Below, piece after piece: positions 56,130-63,498 of a stretch of 64,000 nucleotides of DNA; within the stretch, counting starts at the first letter, position 1; each line of letters starts with the position of its first letter. Where the stretch lies: the NCBI RefSeq assembly GCF_000385375.1, contig NZ_ARVV01000001.1, positions 3,162,001 through 3,226,000 on the forward strand. Direction: 5' to 3'. A program made the translations under genes and the position numbers. The stretch comes from Methyloversatilis discipulorum. GTDB taxonomy: Bacteria; Pseudomonadota; Gammaproteobacteria; Burkholderiales; Rhodocyclaceae. Below the pieces are notes generated by a model. That model was not told the origin of the DNA. It made no database searches and saw nothing but the letters and a program-made list of their open reading frames with translations.

Positions 56130-56702
56130 GTGAACAGATCATGTATCGCAGCACTCCTTTTTCTAATCGCTATCAAGGCAAGTGCAGCACCCATTACGTG
56201 GCAACTTGTTGATTTCCGGTTCGACGACGGTGGAACGGCGTACGGCTCGTTCACCTACGATAGCGACACAGACAAGTTCGGCGGCATTGACATCTACACC
56301 TCCAGCGGATCGATACACGGCGGAAGGCATTACCTTTCAACGGCCGGTGTCTGGGGTGCATCGCCGCAAACAGGCGTATTGGCCTTCAGCGATAACGCTG
56401 GTCCGGACTTCACGAACGCAGGCTGGTTCCGGATCGATGCATACGTTGACTTCAACGCATCCCCCGGGACCATCGTCAATCAATGGTTAGATGTCGGCGC
56501 AGAGAGCTTCTGCGTAAATTCGTCCTGCTGGACGGCAGCGAACGAGCTTACGCACCCGGGCAGCTCGCGTGACACGGTAGCGGGTTACCTGATTGCGCTC
56601 GCCCCTGTGCCGGAACCCTCCGTCGCTGTGCTCGGGGCCGCCGGGCTTGCTTTGCTTGTAACGCGAGTCACTTTAATTCGGCGAGAAAAATCGCGCTGTT
56701 AA
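56130..56702 (+). CDS. PEP-CTERM sorting-signal protein
   Basis: This 190-residue protein has a signal peptide (about 1-20, ending ASA) and a C-terminal PEP-CTERM tail: VPEPSVAVLGAAGLALL, a hydrophobic segment, then basic residues. Exosortase (EpsH) removes such tails, and the proteins end up on the surface or in exopolysaccharide. The mature part is rich in Gly/Thr/Ser and Asp, with two Cys in FCVNSSCW. The GTG at 56,130 follows GAGG. No exosortase gene is in the window. GC is lower than the neighbours. Confidence 0.85.
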   Translation: MNRSCIAALLFLIAIKASAAPITWQLVDFRFDDGGTAYGSFTYDSDTDKFGGIDIYTSSGSIHGGRHYLSTAGVWGASPQTGVLAFSDNAGPDFTNAGWFRIDAYVDFNASPGTIVNQWLDVGAESFCVNSSCWTAANELTHPGSSRDTVAGYLIALAPVPEPSVAVLGAAGLALLVTRVTLIRREKSRC

Positions 56703-56964
56703 CATGCGGGGGACGATCCTCATTTCCTCTGCCAATCCGGGACAAACCACGGCCTCAATCGCCAAGTCGTCGACAACTTGGCCTTTCTCCGGTGATGCAT
56801 TTCCAGGCCGTGAAAGAAACCGGAGCACGACGCGAACTGGAAACCCGCGTGGCGCCGTTCATCATCCGGACGGGGGACCTCGGACTTCAGGGTGGCGGGC
56901 GTCACGGGGACCAATGGAAAGCCTGTTGCCAAGCACATAGTCCGAAAAGCAGGAAATCGATCCG
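56703..56964 (+). other. Intergenic region with SNF2 remnant, 262 bases
   Basis: Between the PEP-CTERM and signal-peptidase-like genes there is no intact gene. It contains the SNF2-like fragment entered separately at 56,801-56,869. I see no terminator. Confidence 0.5.
56801..56869 (+). pseudogene. SNF2 helicase fragment (remnant A)
   Basis: One frame reads RRELETRVAPFIIR, close to RRELLARRVAPFILRR in the intact helicase gene upstream, preceded by FQAVKETGA where SNF2 proteins have a PIEK-x-GD segment. No start, no flanking helicase motifs and downstream garbage follow. It looks like a broken-down piece of a second SNF2 gene. Confidence 0.5.
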
Positions 56965-57885
56965 ATGAACGCCAAACCGAATCGCTGGGTCGCGGTGCTG
57001 CTGGGGGTATTCCTGCAGCCGGGGGCCATGCTCTATGTCGCACGGCCCGGGTGGGCGCTTTTCTACTTCCTGCTCGCCCTGACGATGGGCGTGTTGGGCG
57101 AGATCTATTCCAGCGCCCCGTCCGGCGAATACCTGATCACGTTGATCCAGTTCGCCATTCCTCTCGCGTGCGCGGTGCACGCCTACCATCTTGCGAGGAC
57201 CTATCCGGACGGAAAGCGCCGTCCCGCCTACAGCCGCTGGTACGGCCTGCTCGGCGCGACGGCAGCGATAGTCCTGATTGTCATCACCGTTCGAGCGTTC
57301 GTCGGAGAGCCCAACAGGCATCCGTCTTCGGCAATGCTCCCCACCATTCCGCGGGGCGCCCTGCTGATCACCCAAAAATGGGGTTATGGAAACTACAGCT
57401 TCTTCGGCGTAAACCTCCACCGCTCACCGATCACTTCGCCGCTCGTTCGCGGCGACATCATCGTCTTCGAATTTCCGATGGACAGATCCGTGCCCTTCGC
57501 TCAGCGCCTGATCGGCCTTCCCGGCGACAAGGTGACCTACAAGAGCGGCCGTCTGGTGGTAAACGGCGAGGCGCTCGCCTTGCGCCAAATAGCCGACTTC
57601 ATGGATCCGAAGACTTCGGAGCGGCTGCGCGCCTTCGTGGAATCACAGGGCGACATCGAATATTCGATCATCCGGCAGCAGGAAGCCCGCGACACAGCCT
57701 CGATGGTCGTCAACTTTCCGCATCGTGACCGGTGCATCTACGAAGCGGACGGACTCACGTGCGAGGTGCCGCCAGACCACTACTTCGTGATGGGCGATAA
57801 CCGAGACCAGAGCGCCGACAGCAGGGTGTGGGGTTTCGTACCCGCCGACCACATCATCGGAAAAGTCCGCTACATCATGCGCTGA
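56965..57885 (+). CDS. Signal peptidase I-like protein with altered catalytic lysine
   Basis: This 306-residue S26-family protein has three to four membrane segments near its N terminus (about 8-30, 30-50, 55-75, 93-112) before the catalytic part. Box B reads PSSAMLPTI with the Ser nucleophile. In box D, where Lep and SipS have (Y/I)KRxxGLPGD, it reads AQRLIGLPGDKV, so the general-base Lys is Gln. Box E is intact (YFVMGDNRDQSADSR). It may be inactive or use a different base. It lies beside a PEP-CTERM gene, but no functional link is shown. Confidence 0.82.
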   Translation: MNAKPNRWVAVLLGVFLQPGAMLYVARPGWALFYFLLALTMGVLGEIYSSAPSGEYLITLIQFAIPLACAVHAYHLARTYPDGKRRPAYSRWYGLLGATAAIVLIVITVRAFVGEPNRHPSSAMLPTIPRGALLITQKWGYGNYSFFGVNLHRSPITSPLVRGDIIVFEFPMDRSVPFAQRLIGLPGDKVTYKSGRLVVNGEALALRQIADFMDPKTSERLRAFVESQGDIEYSIIRQQEARDTASMVVNFPHRDRCIYEADGLTCEVPPDHYFVMGDNRDQSADSRVWGFVPADHIIGKVRYIMR

Positions 57886-57980
57886 TGTGACCACCACCGG
57901 CGCTTGTCACGACTGCACGGCGCAGGGGAAGGCTTCGTCGCGCGGCCGGAAACGAGAACTGCGCCGGACGAGGGCTGTCC

Positions 57981-58018
57981 CGGCAACGACGAAGCCGCGC
58001 CGCTGGAGCCGCTGGCGG
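57981..58018 (+). pseudogene. SNF2 gene 3'-end-like fragment (remnant B)
   Basis: Two blocks, CGGCAACGACGAAGC and GAGCCGCTGGCGG, occur in the same order as in the last 80 bases of the intact SNF2 gene (55,464-55,535), but closer together. They encode GNDEA...LEPLAG. The match is short and could be chance. Confidence 0.35.
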
Positions 58019-58159
58019 GAGAGCCACCACGACTTCAGCACATCGGAATTTCGGCCGATGTCAGCCTGAGCACGGTCACCGGACAATCCGTAAGCCCGAA
58101 TCCCTGCTATCGGCCGCGGTGCCGCCCCCCCCCGGCGGCAGTCCTTTCGATTGCCCGAA

Positions 58160-58177
58160 TGTAGCCCAAAAGCTACA
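58160..58177. promoter_or_regulatory. Inverted repeat upstream of toxin-antitoxin genes
   Basis: TGTAGC and GCTACA are separated by 6 bases and lie 16 bases before the toxin ATG. Type II toxin-antitoxin complexes bind such palindromes to repress themselves. Confidence 0.55.
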
Positions 58178-58192
58178 CTCTTCTGTGAAATC

Positions 58193-58492
58193 ATGCGTAT
58201 CGAAAAGACCGACGAGTACCGCGACTGGATCGACGGCCTCAGGGACGTGGCCGGCCGCGCACGGATACTGATGCGCGTCGACAGGCTGATCCATGGCAAT
58301 CCGGGCACGCATCGGAATTTGACCGAAGACGTGTCCGAACTGAAGGTCGATGTCGGCCCCGGCTATCGCGTCTATTACTGCCAGCGCGGAAACGTCCTGC
58401 TTCTGCTGCTGGCCGGCGGCGACAAATCGACGCAACAGAAGGACATCGAACGCGCAATCCATCTGGCCCATGCCTGGGGAGAAGAAGCATGA
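58193..58492 (+). CDS. higB: RelE/HigB-family addiction module toxin
   Basis: This 99-residue protein belongs to the RelE/ParE-like 'killer' group of addiction modules (segments DYRDWIDGLRD-like start, VDVGPGYRVYYCQRG, LLLLAGGDKSTQQKDI, ERA). These usually cut mRNA on the ribosome. The toxin gene comes first, as in HigBA. It overlaps the antitoxin gene by four bases. The ATG at 58,193 follows the palindrome closely. Confidence 0.88.
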   Translation: MRIEKTDEYRDWIDGLRDVAGRARILMRVDRLIHGNPGTHRNLTEDVSELKVDVGPGYRVYYCQRGNVLLLLLAGGDKSTQQKDIERAIHLAHAWGEEA

Positions 58493-58806
58493 CCGCAGTA
58501 AAGAGAACCGCACCGCCGCAGCTGCGCACTTCGCCCTACGACGTGGCCGAACACCTGCGCACGCCGGAAGAAATGGCCGCCTACCTCGACGCCTGGCTCG
58601 AGGACGCCGCCGACGACATTTCCGGCGTCACCCGCGCTCTCGGCGACATCGCCCGGGCCAAAGGCATGAGCCAGGTCGCCCGTGACACCGGCCTGAGTCG
58701 CGAGAGCCTGTATCGGGCACTGAGCGAGAATGGCAACCCAAGCTTTGCGACGGTGCTGAAGGTCGCGCGGGCGCTGGGGGTGAGGCTGCATGCGCGAGTG
58801 ATATGA
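58489..58806 (+). CDS. higA: HigA-like antitoxin with helix-turn-helix
   Basis: This 105-residue antidote has the HTH pattern MSQVARDTGLSRESLYRALSENG split as MSQVARDTGLSRESLYRAL and the NPSFATVLKVARALG segment. It should neutralise the toxin and repress the pair. The ATG overlaps the toxin stop by four bases. It is followed by a small membrane protein gene. Confidence 0.9.
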   Translation: MTAVKRTAPPQLRTSPYDVAEHLRTPEEMAAYLDAWLEDAADDISGVTRALGDIARAKGMSQVARDTGLSRESLYRALSENGNPSFATVLKVARALGVRLHARVI

Positions 58807-58819
58807 CGACTGCGATCGA

Positions 58820-59146
58820 ATGACGGTCACCCGCTCATCTCGCATGACTCCACTCCTCGAAAAATTCCTTGCTGGACTGTTTGTCTTCTGCATTGGCCTC
58901 CTGTTGCGCCACTTCGACAAACTTAAGGAAAAAGAAACGCAACGAGAAATTGAGCAGTTCCGCCGACGCTTCGAGAACGATAGCAAGCGAGTCATGTTCA
59001 TGGATTTCATGCACGCCCTGCTGGGTTCGTACGGGCCGCGAATTGCGCAGCTCGTCGTCTCGCCAGTGCTCGCATGGATTCTGATCATTGGCGGCGCGTT
59101 AAGGATGGGCGACTCCATCATTCTTTTGTACTGGCCGAATCCATGA
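58820..59146 (+). CDS. Small hypothetical membrane protein
   Basis: This 108-residue protein has two hydrophobic segments (about 15-33 and 80-103) separated by a charged, helical middle (KLKEKETQREIEQFRRRF). An ATG at 58,844 is an alternative start. I do not recognise the family. It lies 13 bases after the antitoxin gene, so it could be cotranscribed with it, and a hairpin follows. Confidence 0.55.
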   Translation: MTVTRSSRMTPLLEKFLAGLFVFCIGLLLRHFDKLKEKETQREIEQFRRRFENDSKRVMFMDFMHALLGSYGPRIAQLVVSPVLAWILIIGGALRMGDSIILLYWPNP

Positions 59147-59177
59147 CAGTCTGGCGGGGCTTTTTTGCGTTGAATCC

Positions 59178-59203
59178 CGGCTGCGCTCACGCAGCGGATT
59201 TTT
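59178..59203 (+). terminator. Possible terminator after the small membrane protein
   Basis: GCTGCG and CGCAGC enclose a 4-base loop and are followed by GGATTTTT. The stem is only six pairs, so strength is uncertain. Confidence 0.4.
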
Positions 59204-59257
59204 GCCGCCCGACAACGCTTCGATACTGAGCGCCGTCCTTTCCTCGAGGCCGTAGTC

Positions 59258-59520
59258 ATGCCGACCGAGACCAGTGACCTGCCCGACGATCCGAAGGCTC
59301 GGATTGCGTCAGCTGCGAAGCGCACGAGGGACGCGACCGATGCATTCACCCGCCAAGCAATCGCCAAGAAGCCAGCGCGGTCAACTCGGCAGAGGAGCGT
59401 TACGCGCTCGTCGTTGCGTCAGGCAAGACGATTCAGTGGCAGGAACTGCGTCGCCACCTGATTGCTCACATCGCAGGCGTAGCATTCCCGCTACGGACAC
59501 CGCGCAAACTGATGCGGTAA
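59258..59520 (+). pseudogene. Frameshifted CopG/RHH-type antitoxin
   Basis: The first part (MPTETSDLPDDPKARIASAAKR and QAIAKK) resembles small ribbon-helix-helix antitoxins. The second part of the same family (SAEERYALVVASGKTIQWQEL and TPRKLMR, ending at a stop at 59,518-59,520) is in the +2 frame from about 59,377. About ten residues of the middle appear lost. No toxin gene follows; an azoreductase-like gene does. It is a decayed half of a toxin-antitoxin pair. Confidence 0.6.
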
Positions 59521-59561
59521 TCGCCCTCCCATTCTTCTGCATCGTTGCCCCCGGAGCCCCC

Positions 59562-60197
59562 ATGCCGCACCTCCTCCACATCGAATCCTCCCCCCGCAAA
59601 CAGCGCTCGTCGTCCATCGAAGTCGCGCACGCCTTCATCGACGCCTGGCGGGCGGCGCATCCGGACGGCACGGTGGATGTGCTGGACGTATGGTCAGAGC
59701 CGATGCCTGAGTTCGATGGCGCCGCGCTGGATGCGAAGTACGCCGGCCTGACCGGTACGCCGCTGACCGACGCGCAGGCAGCGGTGTGGGCGCAGATCCG
59801 CGCGCTGGCGGCGCGCATACAGAAGGCGGACCGGCTGGTCATCAGCGCGCCGATGTGGAACTACTCGATCCCGTACAAACTGAAGCAGCTGATCGACGTG
59901 GTATCGCAGAAGGACCTGCTGTTCACCTTCGACGAGCGCGGCCAGCTCGGTATGCTGGGCCACTGCAAGGCGGTGCTGGTGCTGGCGCGCGGCGTCGAGG
60001 TGGGTGACGCGCCGGACGCGCTGAAGTCGTCGGAGTGGGATCTGCAGCGCCAGTATCTCGACCTGTGGCTGCGCATGGTGGGCATTACCGATGTCGGCCA
60101 CCTCATCGTGCAGAAGACGCTGTACGGCCCCGAGGTCGACGCCGGCTCGCGCGCCGAGGCGGCGGCGCGGGCCCGGGCGATGGCGGCGACCTTCTAG
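59562..60197 (+). CDS. FMN-dependent NADH-azoreductase-like flavoprotein
   Basis: This 211-residue flavodoxin-fold protein has the AzoR pattern: HIESSPRKQRSSS at the start, and APMWNYSIPYKLKQLID for FMN and dimer contacts. Such enzymes reduce azo compounds and quinones with NADH. The ATG at 59,562 is the natural start; the open frame upstream lies in the pseudogene. It lies 31 bases before a hydrolase gene and may be cotranscribed with it. Confidence 0.88.
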   Translation: MPHLLHIESSPRKQRSSSIEVAHAFIDAWRAAHPDGTVDVLDVWSEPMPEFDGAALDAKYAGLTGTPLTDAQAAVWAQIRALAARIQKADRLVISAPMWNYSIPYKLKQLIDVVSQKDLLFTFDERGQLGMLGHCKAVLVLARGVEVGDAPDALKSSEWDLQRQYLDLWLRMVGITDVGHLIVQKTLYGPEVDAGSRAEAAARARAMAATF

Positions 60198-60228
60198 CCA
60201 CGGCTGCAATCCACCGGCGGAGCGCGCG

Positions 60229-61032
60229 ATGACCACTCCCACACCGCATGTCCGTTCGACCGGCGCTGGCCCGGCGGTGATCTGCCTGCACGCGAACGCA
60301 AGCACGTCGTCGCAGTGGCGCGATCTGGGCGACGCGCTGTCCGCCCGTCACCGGGTGCTCGCGCCGGACCTGTACGGCGCCGGCCGCAGTCCGGACTGGC
60401 CTTCGGACAGCCGGATCGCGCTGCGCGACGAAGTCGATTTCCTGAGGCCGGTTTTCGACGAAGCGGGCGAATCTTTCGTGCTGGTCGGCCACTCCTACGG
60501 CGCCGCGGTGGCGCTGATCGCCGCCCTGACCTGCCCCGAGCGCGTGCGCGCGCTGGCGATCTACGAGCCCACGCTGTTCGCGGTGGTCGACGCGCAGCAA
60601 CCGCAGCCGAACGGCACCGAGGGCATACACGCTGCAGTAGCGGCTTCGGTGGCTGCGCTGGAAGCCGGCGACCTGCACGAGGCGGCCCGCCATTTCATCG
60701 ACTACTGGATGGGCGACGGCAGCTTTGCGGCGATGCCCGAGCAGCGCCAACAGCCGGTCGCCGAATCGATGCGCAATGTGCGACGCTGGGCGCACGCGCT
60801 GACCACCGAGCCGACACCGCTTGAGGCCTTCGCCGCGCTGGATATGCCGTTGCTCTACATGCTCGGCGCCTCGTCGCCCGAGTCGGTGCACGCGGTGGCG
60901 CGTGCTCTGATCCCGCGACTGCCGAAGGTGGAGGTAGTCGAATTCGCCGGGCTGGGGCATATGGCGCCGGTGACGCATCCCGACATCGTCAATGCGGAAA
61001 TCGTGCGCTTCGTTGCGGCGATGGCGCCATGA
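60229..61032 (+). CDS. Alpha/beta hydrolase
   Basis: This 267-residue protein has the alpha/beta-hydrolase elements: an HANAST oxyanion loop, the nucleophile elbow VGHSYGAA, and a late His in GLGHMAPV. The acidic member is probably in the MLGASSPES region, but I cannot fix it. The substrate is unknown. It follows the azoreductase-like gene by 31 bases and precedes a REP cluster. Confidence 0.88.
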   Translation: MTTPTPHVRSTGAGPAVICLHANASTSSQWRDLGDALSARHRVLAPDLYGAGRSPDWPSDSRIALRDEVDFLRPVFDEAGESFVLVGHSYGAAVALIAALTCPERVRALAIYEPTLFAVVDAQQPQPNGTEGIHAAVAASVAALEAGDLHEAARHFIDYWMGDGSFAAMPEQRQQPVAESMRNVRRWAHALTTEPTPLEAFAALDMPLLYMLGASSPESVHAVARALIPRLPKVEVVEFAGLGHMAPVTHPDIVNAEIVRFVAAMAP

Positions 61033-61061
61033 TGGTGGCTTCTCGCGGTAGCACGGCCGCA

Positions 61062-61342
61062 TCGCGGTCAGAAGACCGCTCCCACAGGGATCGTGCCTGA
61101 TTCTTGACTGGAGTCAGGGCGGGGGTTCTGTGGGAGGGGTCTTGACCCCGACAGCGGCCTGCGTCGAGGCCCGAGGACCGCAAAGGCCCTGTCGCGGCAA
61201 AGGCCGCTCCCCCAGGGATCGCGCCTGATTCGGGGCTGGAGTCAGGGCGGGGTTCTGTGGGAGGGGTCTTGACCCCGACAGCGGCCTGCATCGAAGCCCG
61301 AGAACTGCAGAGACCCTGTCGCGGCCAAGGCCGCTCCCACAG
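61062..61342. repeat. REP-like cluster, five elements in alternating orientation
   Basis: Elements at 61,062-61,086, 61,129-61,153, 61,190-61,214, 61,256-61,280 and 61,317-61,342 share a short hairpin plus CTCCCAC or GTGGGAG. Their orientation alternates plus, minus, plus, minus, plus, as in BIME arrangements. They sit between convergent genes. Confidence 0.8.
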
Positions 61343-61344
61343 AG
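61090..61344. repeat. 128-bp tandem repeat, two units
   Basis: The unit from 61,090 (ATCGTGCCTGATT...) recurs from 61,218 (ATCGCGCCTGATT...) with few differences over most of its length. Each unit contains one minus and one plus REP-like element. Confidence 0.85.
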
Positions 61345-61429
61345 AACCCGCTCCGTCGCCATCGTGAGCGCCCGGACCGGGGTGCAGCCGATCGCGATGT
61401 CGTCGTCGCGTCGCCGTTCTCACCGCCGC

Positions 61430-61882
61430 TCAGGCCCTGCCGCCGCCCGCACCAATGATCAGATTGAACACCTCGCGCGCCAGCAGCAGTTCCACCGGCG
61501 CGCCGCCGCGCAGGGCACTGATCGGGCGGAACACGCCGCCGTGAGCTTCGAGTGCTGCCTTCGGTGCCTCGAAAGTGGTGAAGCGCAGCAGATGCACGCG
61601 GACCGGACCGGAGTCGGTCGATACCTGGTGATCGAAGTCGACGGCAAGTTCCAGCTCGGCCGGGTTCAACCCCAGGCGGGCGACAACCGCCGCCTTCACT
61701 GCATCGCCATCCTTGATCGCGGCCGTCCCGCCGATTGGAGCAAGCGCGGCTGCCGACGGAGGCAGGGGGGCCGGCGCCAGCAAGGTGTCGCCCCACTTCG
61801 CGAACACCAGCGCCGCGCTGTAGCTGTCGAAATGCACCAGCATCGCGCGATTGGCGATCAGTACATCGTCCTGTGTATCCAC
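61430..61882 (-). CDS. Hypothetical protein, about 150 residues
   Basis: From a GTG at 61,880-61,882 with GGGAGCGGA upstream, this frame encodes about 150 residues. I do not recognise the family. It has a hydrophobic Ala/Pro-rich patch (about 35-65), a conserved-looking ELELAVDFDHQVSTDSGPV section and LLLAREVFNLIIG near the end. The frame stays open further upstream but there reads like a shadow. It faces the REP cluster. Confidence 0.55.
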   Translation of the reverse strand: MDTQDDVLIANRAMLVHFDSYSAALVFAKWGDTLLAPAPLPPSAAALAPIGGTAAIKDGDAVKAAVVARLGLNPAELELAVDFDHQVSTDSGPVRVHLLRFTTFEAPKAALEAHGGVFRPISALRGGAPVELLLAREVFNLIIGAGGGRA

Positions 61883-62240
61883 GGTCCGCTCCCTTGGTGC
61901 AGCGGGCGATACGGTGCACGCGACGTGGGCGCGCCCGACCGCACTGCCTGTGTCATGACAACTTCGTACGCCAGCATCGACCAGGCCCCGCTTCGACACT
62001 GCACAGCACTGGCGGGGAGTATGGCCCGGCGGAGAAGCAGTGCAGCGTCGCCGTCGCCAATCCTGAGAACATCGGCGCGCCGCAGGGTGACGGTCGACGC
62101 GCAAGGCTGTTAGCATGAAGTCGCCTGACCCGGCTTCACGCCGGATGCATCGCCCGCCCCCACGCGCAGCACCGGGCTCTCGCCCGGGTTTCACGTGCAT
62201 CCCCGGGGGCCTCACTCATCCGCAAAGAGAGGAGTCCGCT
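61883..62240. other. Intergenic region, 358 bases
   Basis: It separates the hypothetical gene (leftward) from the DUF3597 gene (rightward) and must hold both promoters. A TGTTAGCAT block at about 62,106 could be a -10 region, but no convincing -35 is seen. No repeats or genes are visible. Confidence 0.5.
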
Positions 62241-62645
62241 ATGGGCCTGTTCAACACCATTCTGGAAAAGCTCGGTTTCGGCAAGAAGGACGATGCACCT
62301 GCGGCGGCTGCACCCGCACCCGCACCCGCACCGGCACCCGTAAGTACGCCCGCCGCACCGGTCGCCGCTGCACCGGTCGCCATTTCGCAGGTCGATGTCG
62401 TATCGAAGCTGGAGGCGCTGGCCGCGGCCAGTACGCAGAAGCTGAACTGGAAGGTGTCCATCGTCGACCTGATGAAGCTGCTCGGCCTGGACAGCAGCCT
62501 CGACGCGCGCAAGACGCTGGCGACCGAGCTCGGTTGCCCGCAGGACAAGATGGGCGACTCGGCACAGATGAATATGTGGCTGCACAAGACCGTGCTGCAG
62601 AAGCTGGCGGAGAACGGCGGAAATATCCCGAAGGAATTGCTCTGA
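62241..62645 (+). CDS. DUF3597 family protein
   Basis: This 134-residue protein has a short amphipathic start (MGLFNTILEKLGFGKK), an Ala/Pro repeat linker (about 20-50) and a conserved C-terminal domain (VVSKLEALAAASTQKLNWK, SIVDLMKLLGLDSSLDARKT, ATELG). The function of this family is unknown to me. The ATG follows AGAGAGGAG. It has LysM-like or BON-like features neither clear nor excluded. Confidence 0.8.
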   Translation: MGLFNTILEKLGFGKKDDAPAAAAPAPAPAPAPVSTPAAPVAAAPVAISQVDVVSKLEALAAASTQKLNWKVSIVDLMKLLGLDSSLDARKTLATELGCPQDKMGDSAQMNMWLHKTVLQKLAENGGNIPKELL

Positions 62646-62719
62646 GGTCTGCTGGCATTCAGGCTCATCGGCCCGGCGCTTCCGTCGCGAAGACCGGGCC
62701 GCACCGCGAGGAGATCTGC

Positions 62720-63079
62720 ATGAACTACACCGGAAGCTGCCACTGCGGGCGGATCGCCTTCGAGGTCGATGGCGAACTCGCTGGCGAACTGACGGGCGCC
62801 GTCGCCTGCAACTGTTCGATCTGCCGGCGCAAGGGCGCGCTGATGTGGTTCGTGCCGCGCGCGGCGCTGAGGCTCAGGACGCCTGCGTCCGACATGGCGA
62901 GCTACACCTTCAACAAGCACGTGATCAAGCACCGCTTCTGTCCGCATTGCGGCATCCACCCGTTCGGCGAGGGCAGGCGGCCGGACGGCGTCGAGAGCGC
63001 GGCAATCAATGTGCGCTGTCTGGACGACGTCGACATCGAGTCGCTGCCGGTCAGGCATTTCGACGGCCGCGCGCTGTGA
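62720..63079 (+). CDS. GFA family (glutathione-dependent formaldehyde-activating-like) protein
   Basis: This 119-residue protein has the GFA zinc-ligand pattern GSCHCGRIAFEV, CNCSICRRKG and FCPHCGIHPFGEG. Family members were proposed to speed the formation of S-hydroxymethyl-glutathione, but most have no proven activity. It starts after GCGAGGAGATCTGC and overlaps the VOC gene by four bases. Confidence 0.9.
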   Translation: MNYTGSCHCGRIAFEVDGELAGELTGAVACNCSICRRKGALMWFVPRAALRLRTPASDMASYTFNKHVIKHRFCPHCGIHPFGEGRRPDGVESAAINVRCLDDVDIESLPVRHFDGRAL

Positions 63080-63498
63080 AGCCGCGCATCACGCTGATCA
63101 CGCTGGGCACCGACGACCTGACGCGCGCCGTCGCCTTCTACCGCGACGGTTTGGGCTGGCCCACCGAAGGCATCGTCGGCGCCGAGCACGAACACGGCGC
63201 GGTGGCCTTCTTCGAGCTGCAGCCCGGGCTGAAGCTCGCGCTGTGGCCGCGCACCAGCCTCGCTCACGACGCCGGCATCACCGCCAGTGCAACCGACCCG
63301 GCCGGCTTTTCGCTGGCGCACAACGTCGCATCGAAAGCCGAGGTCGATGTGCTGATGACCGAAGCGAAGGCCGCCGGTGGCCGCATCGTCAAGCCGGCCC
63401 GCGACACCTTCTGGGGCGGCTACGCGGGTTACTTCGCCGATCCCGACGGTCATCTGTGGGAGGTGGCCTGGAACCCGCACTGGGAACTGCCGGAATGA
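63076..63498 (+). CDS. VOC-superfamily (glyoxalase/dioxygenase-fold) protein
   Basis: This 140-residue protein has two beta-alpha-beta-beta-beta units (ITLITLGTDDLTRAVAFYRD and AGGRIVKPARDTFWGG...YFADPDGHLWEVAW), as in glyoxalase-like proteins. The GTG at 63,076 overlaps the GFA stop. The typical metal-ligand His residues are only partly evident, so the activity is open. Confidence 0.87.
   Translation: MKPRITLITLGTDDLTRAVAFYRDGLGWPTEGIVGAEHEHGAVAFFELQPGLKLALWPRTSLAHDAGITASATDPAGFSLAHNVASKAEVDVLMTEAKAAGGRIVKPARDTFWGGYAGYFADPDGHLWEVAWNPHWELPE

Larger units (their letters stand above)
57886..58192. other. Intergenic stretch with SNF2-tail-like fragment, 307 bases
   Basis: No gene is visible. 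It holds the fragment at 57,981-58,018, a nine-C run inside a GCCGCC/GGCGGC hairpin (58,121-58,139) and, at its right end, the palindrome upstream of the toxin gene. Confidence 0.55.
61033..61429. other. Gene-free REP cluster, 397 bases
   Basis: No gene. It consists mainly of five REP-like elements and a 128-base tandem repeat, which are listed separately. The genes on both sides converge here. Confidence 0.8.

Noticed and set aside
55933..56133. 66-codon frame before the PEP-CTERM gene
   Set aside because: There is no ribosome site, no family resemblance, and atypical composition.
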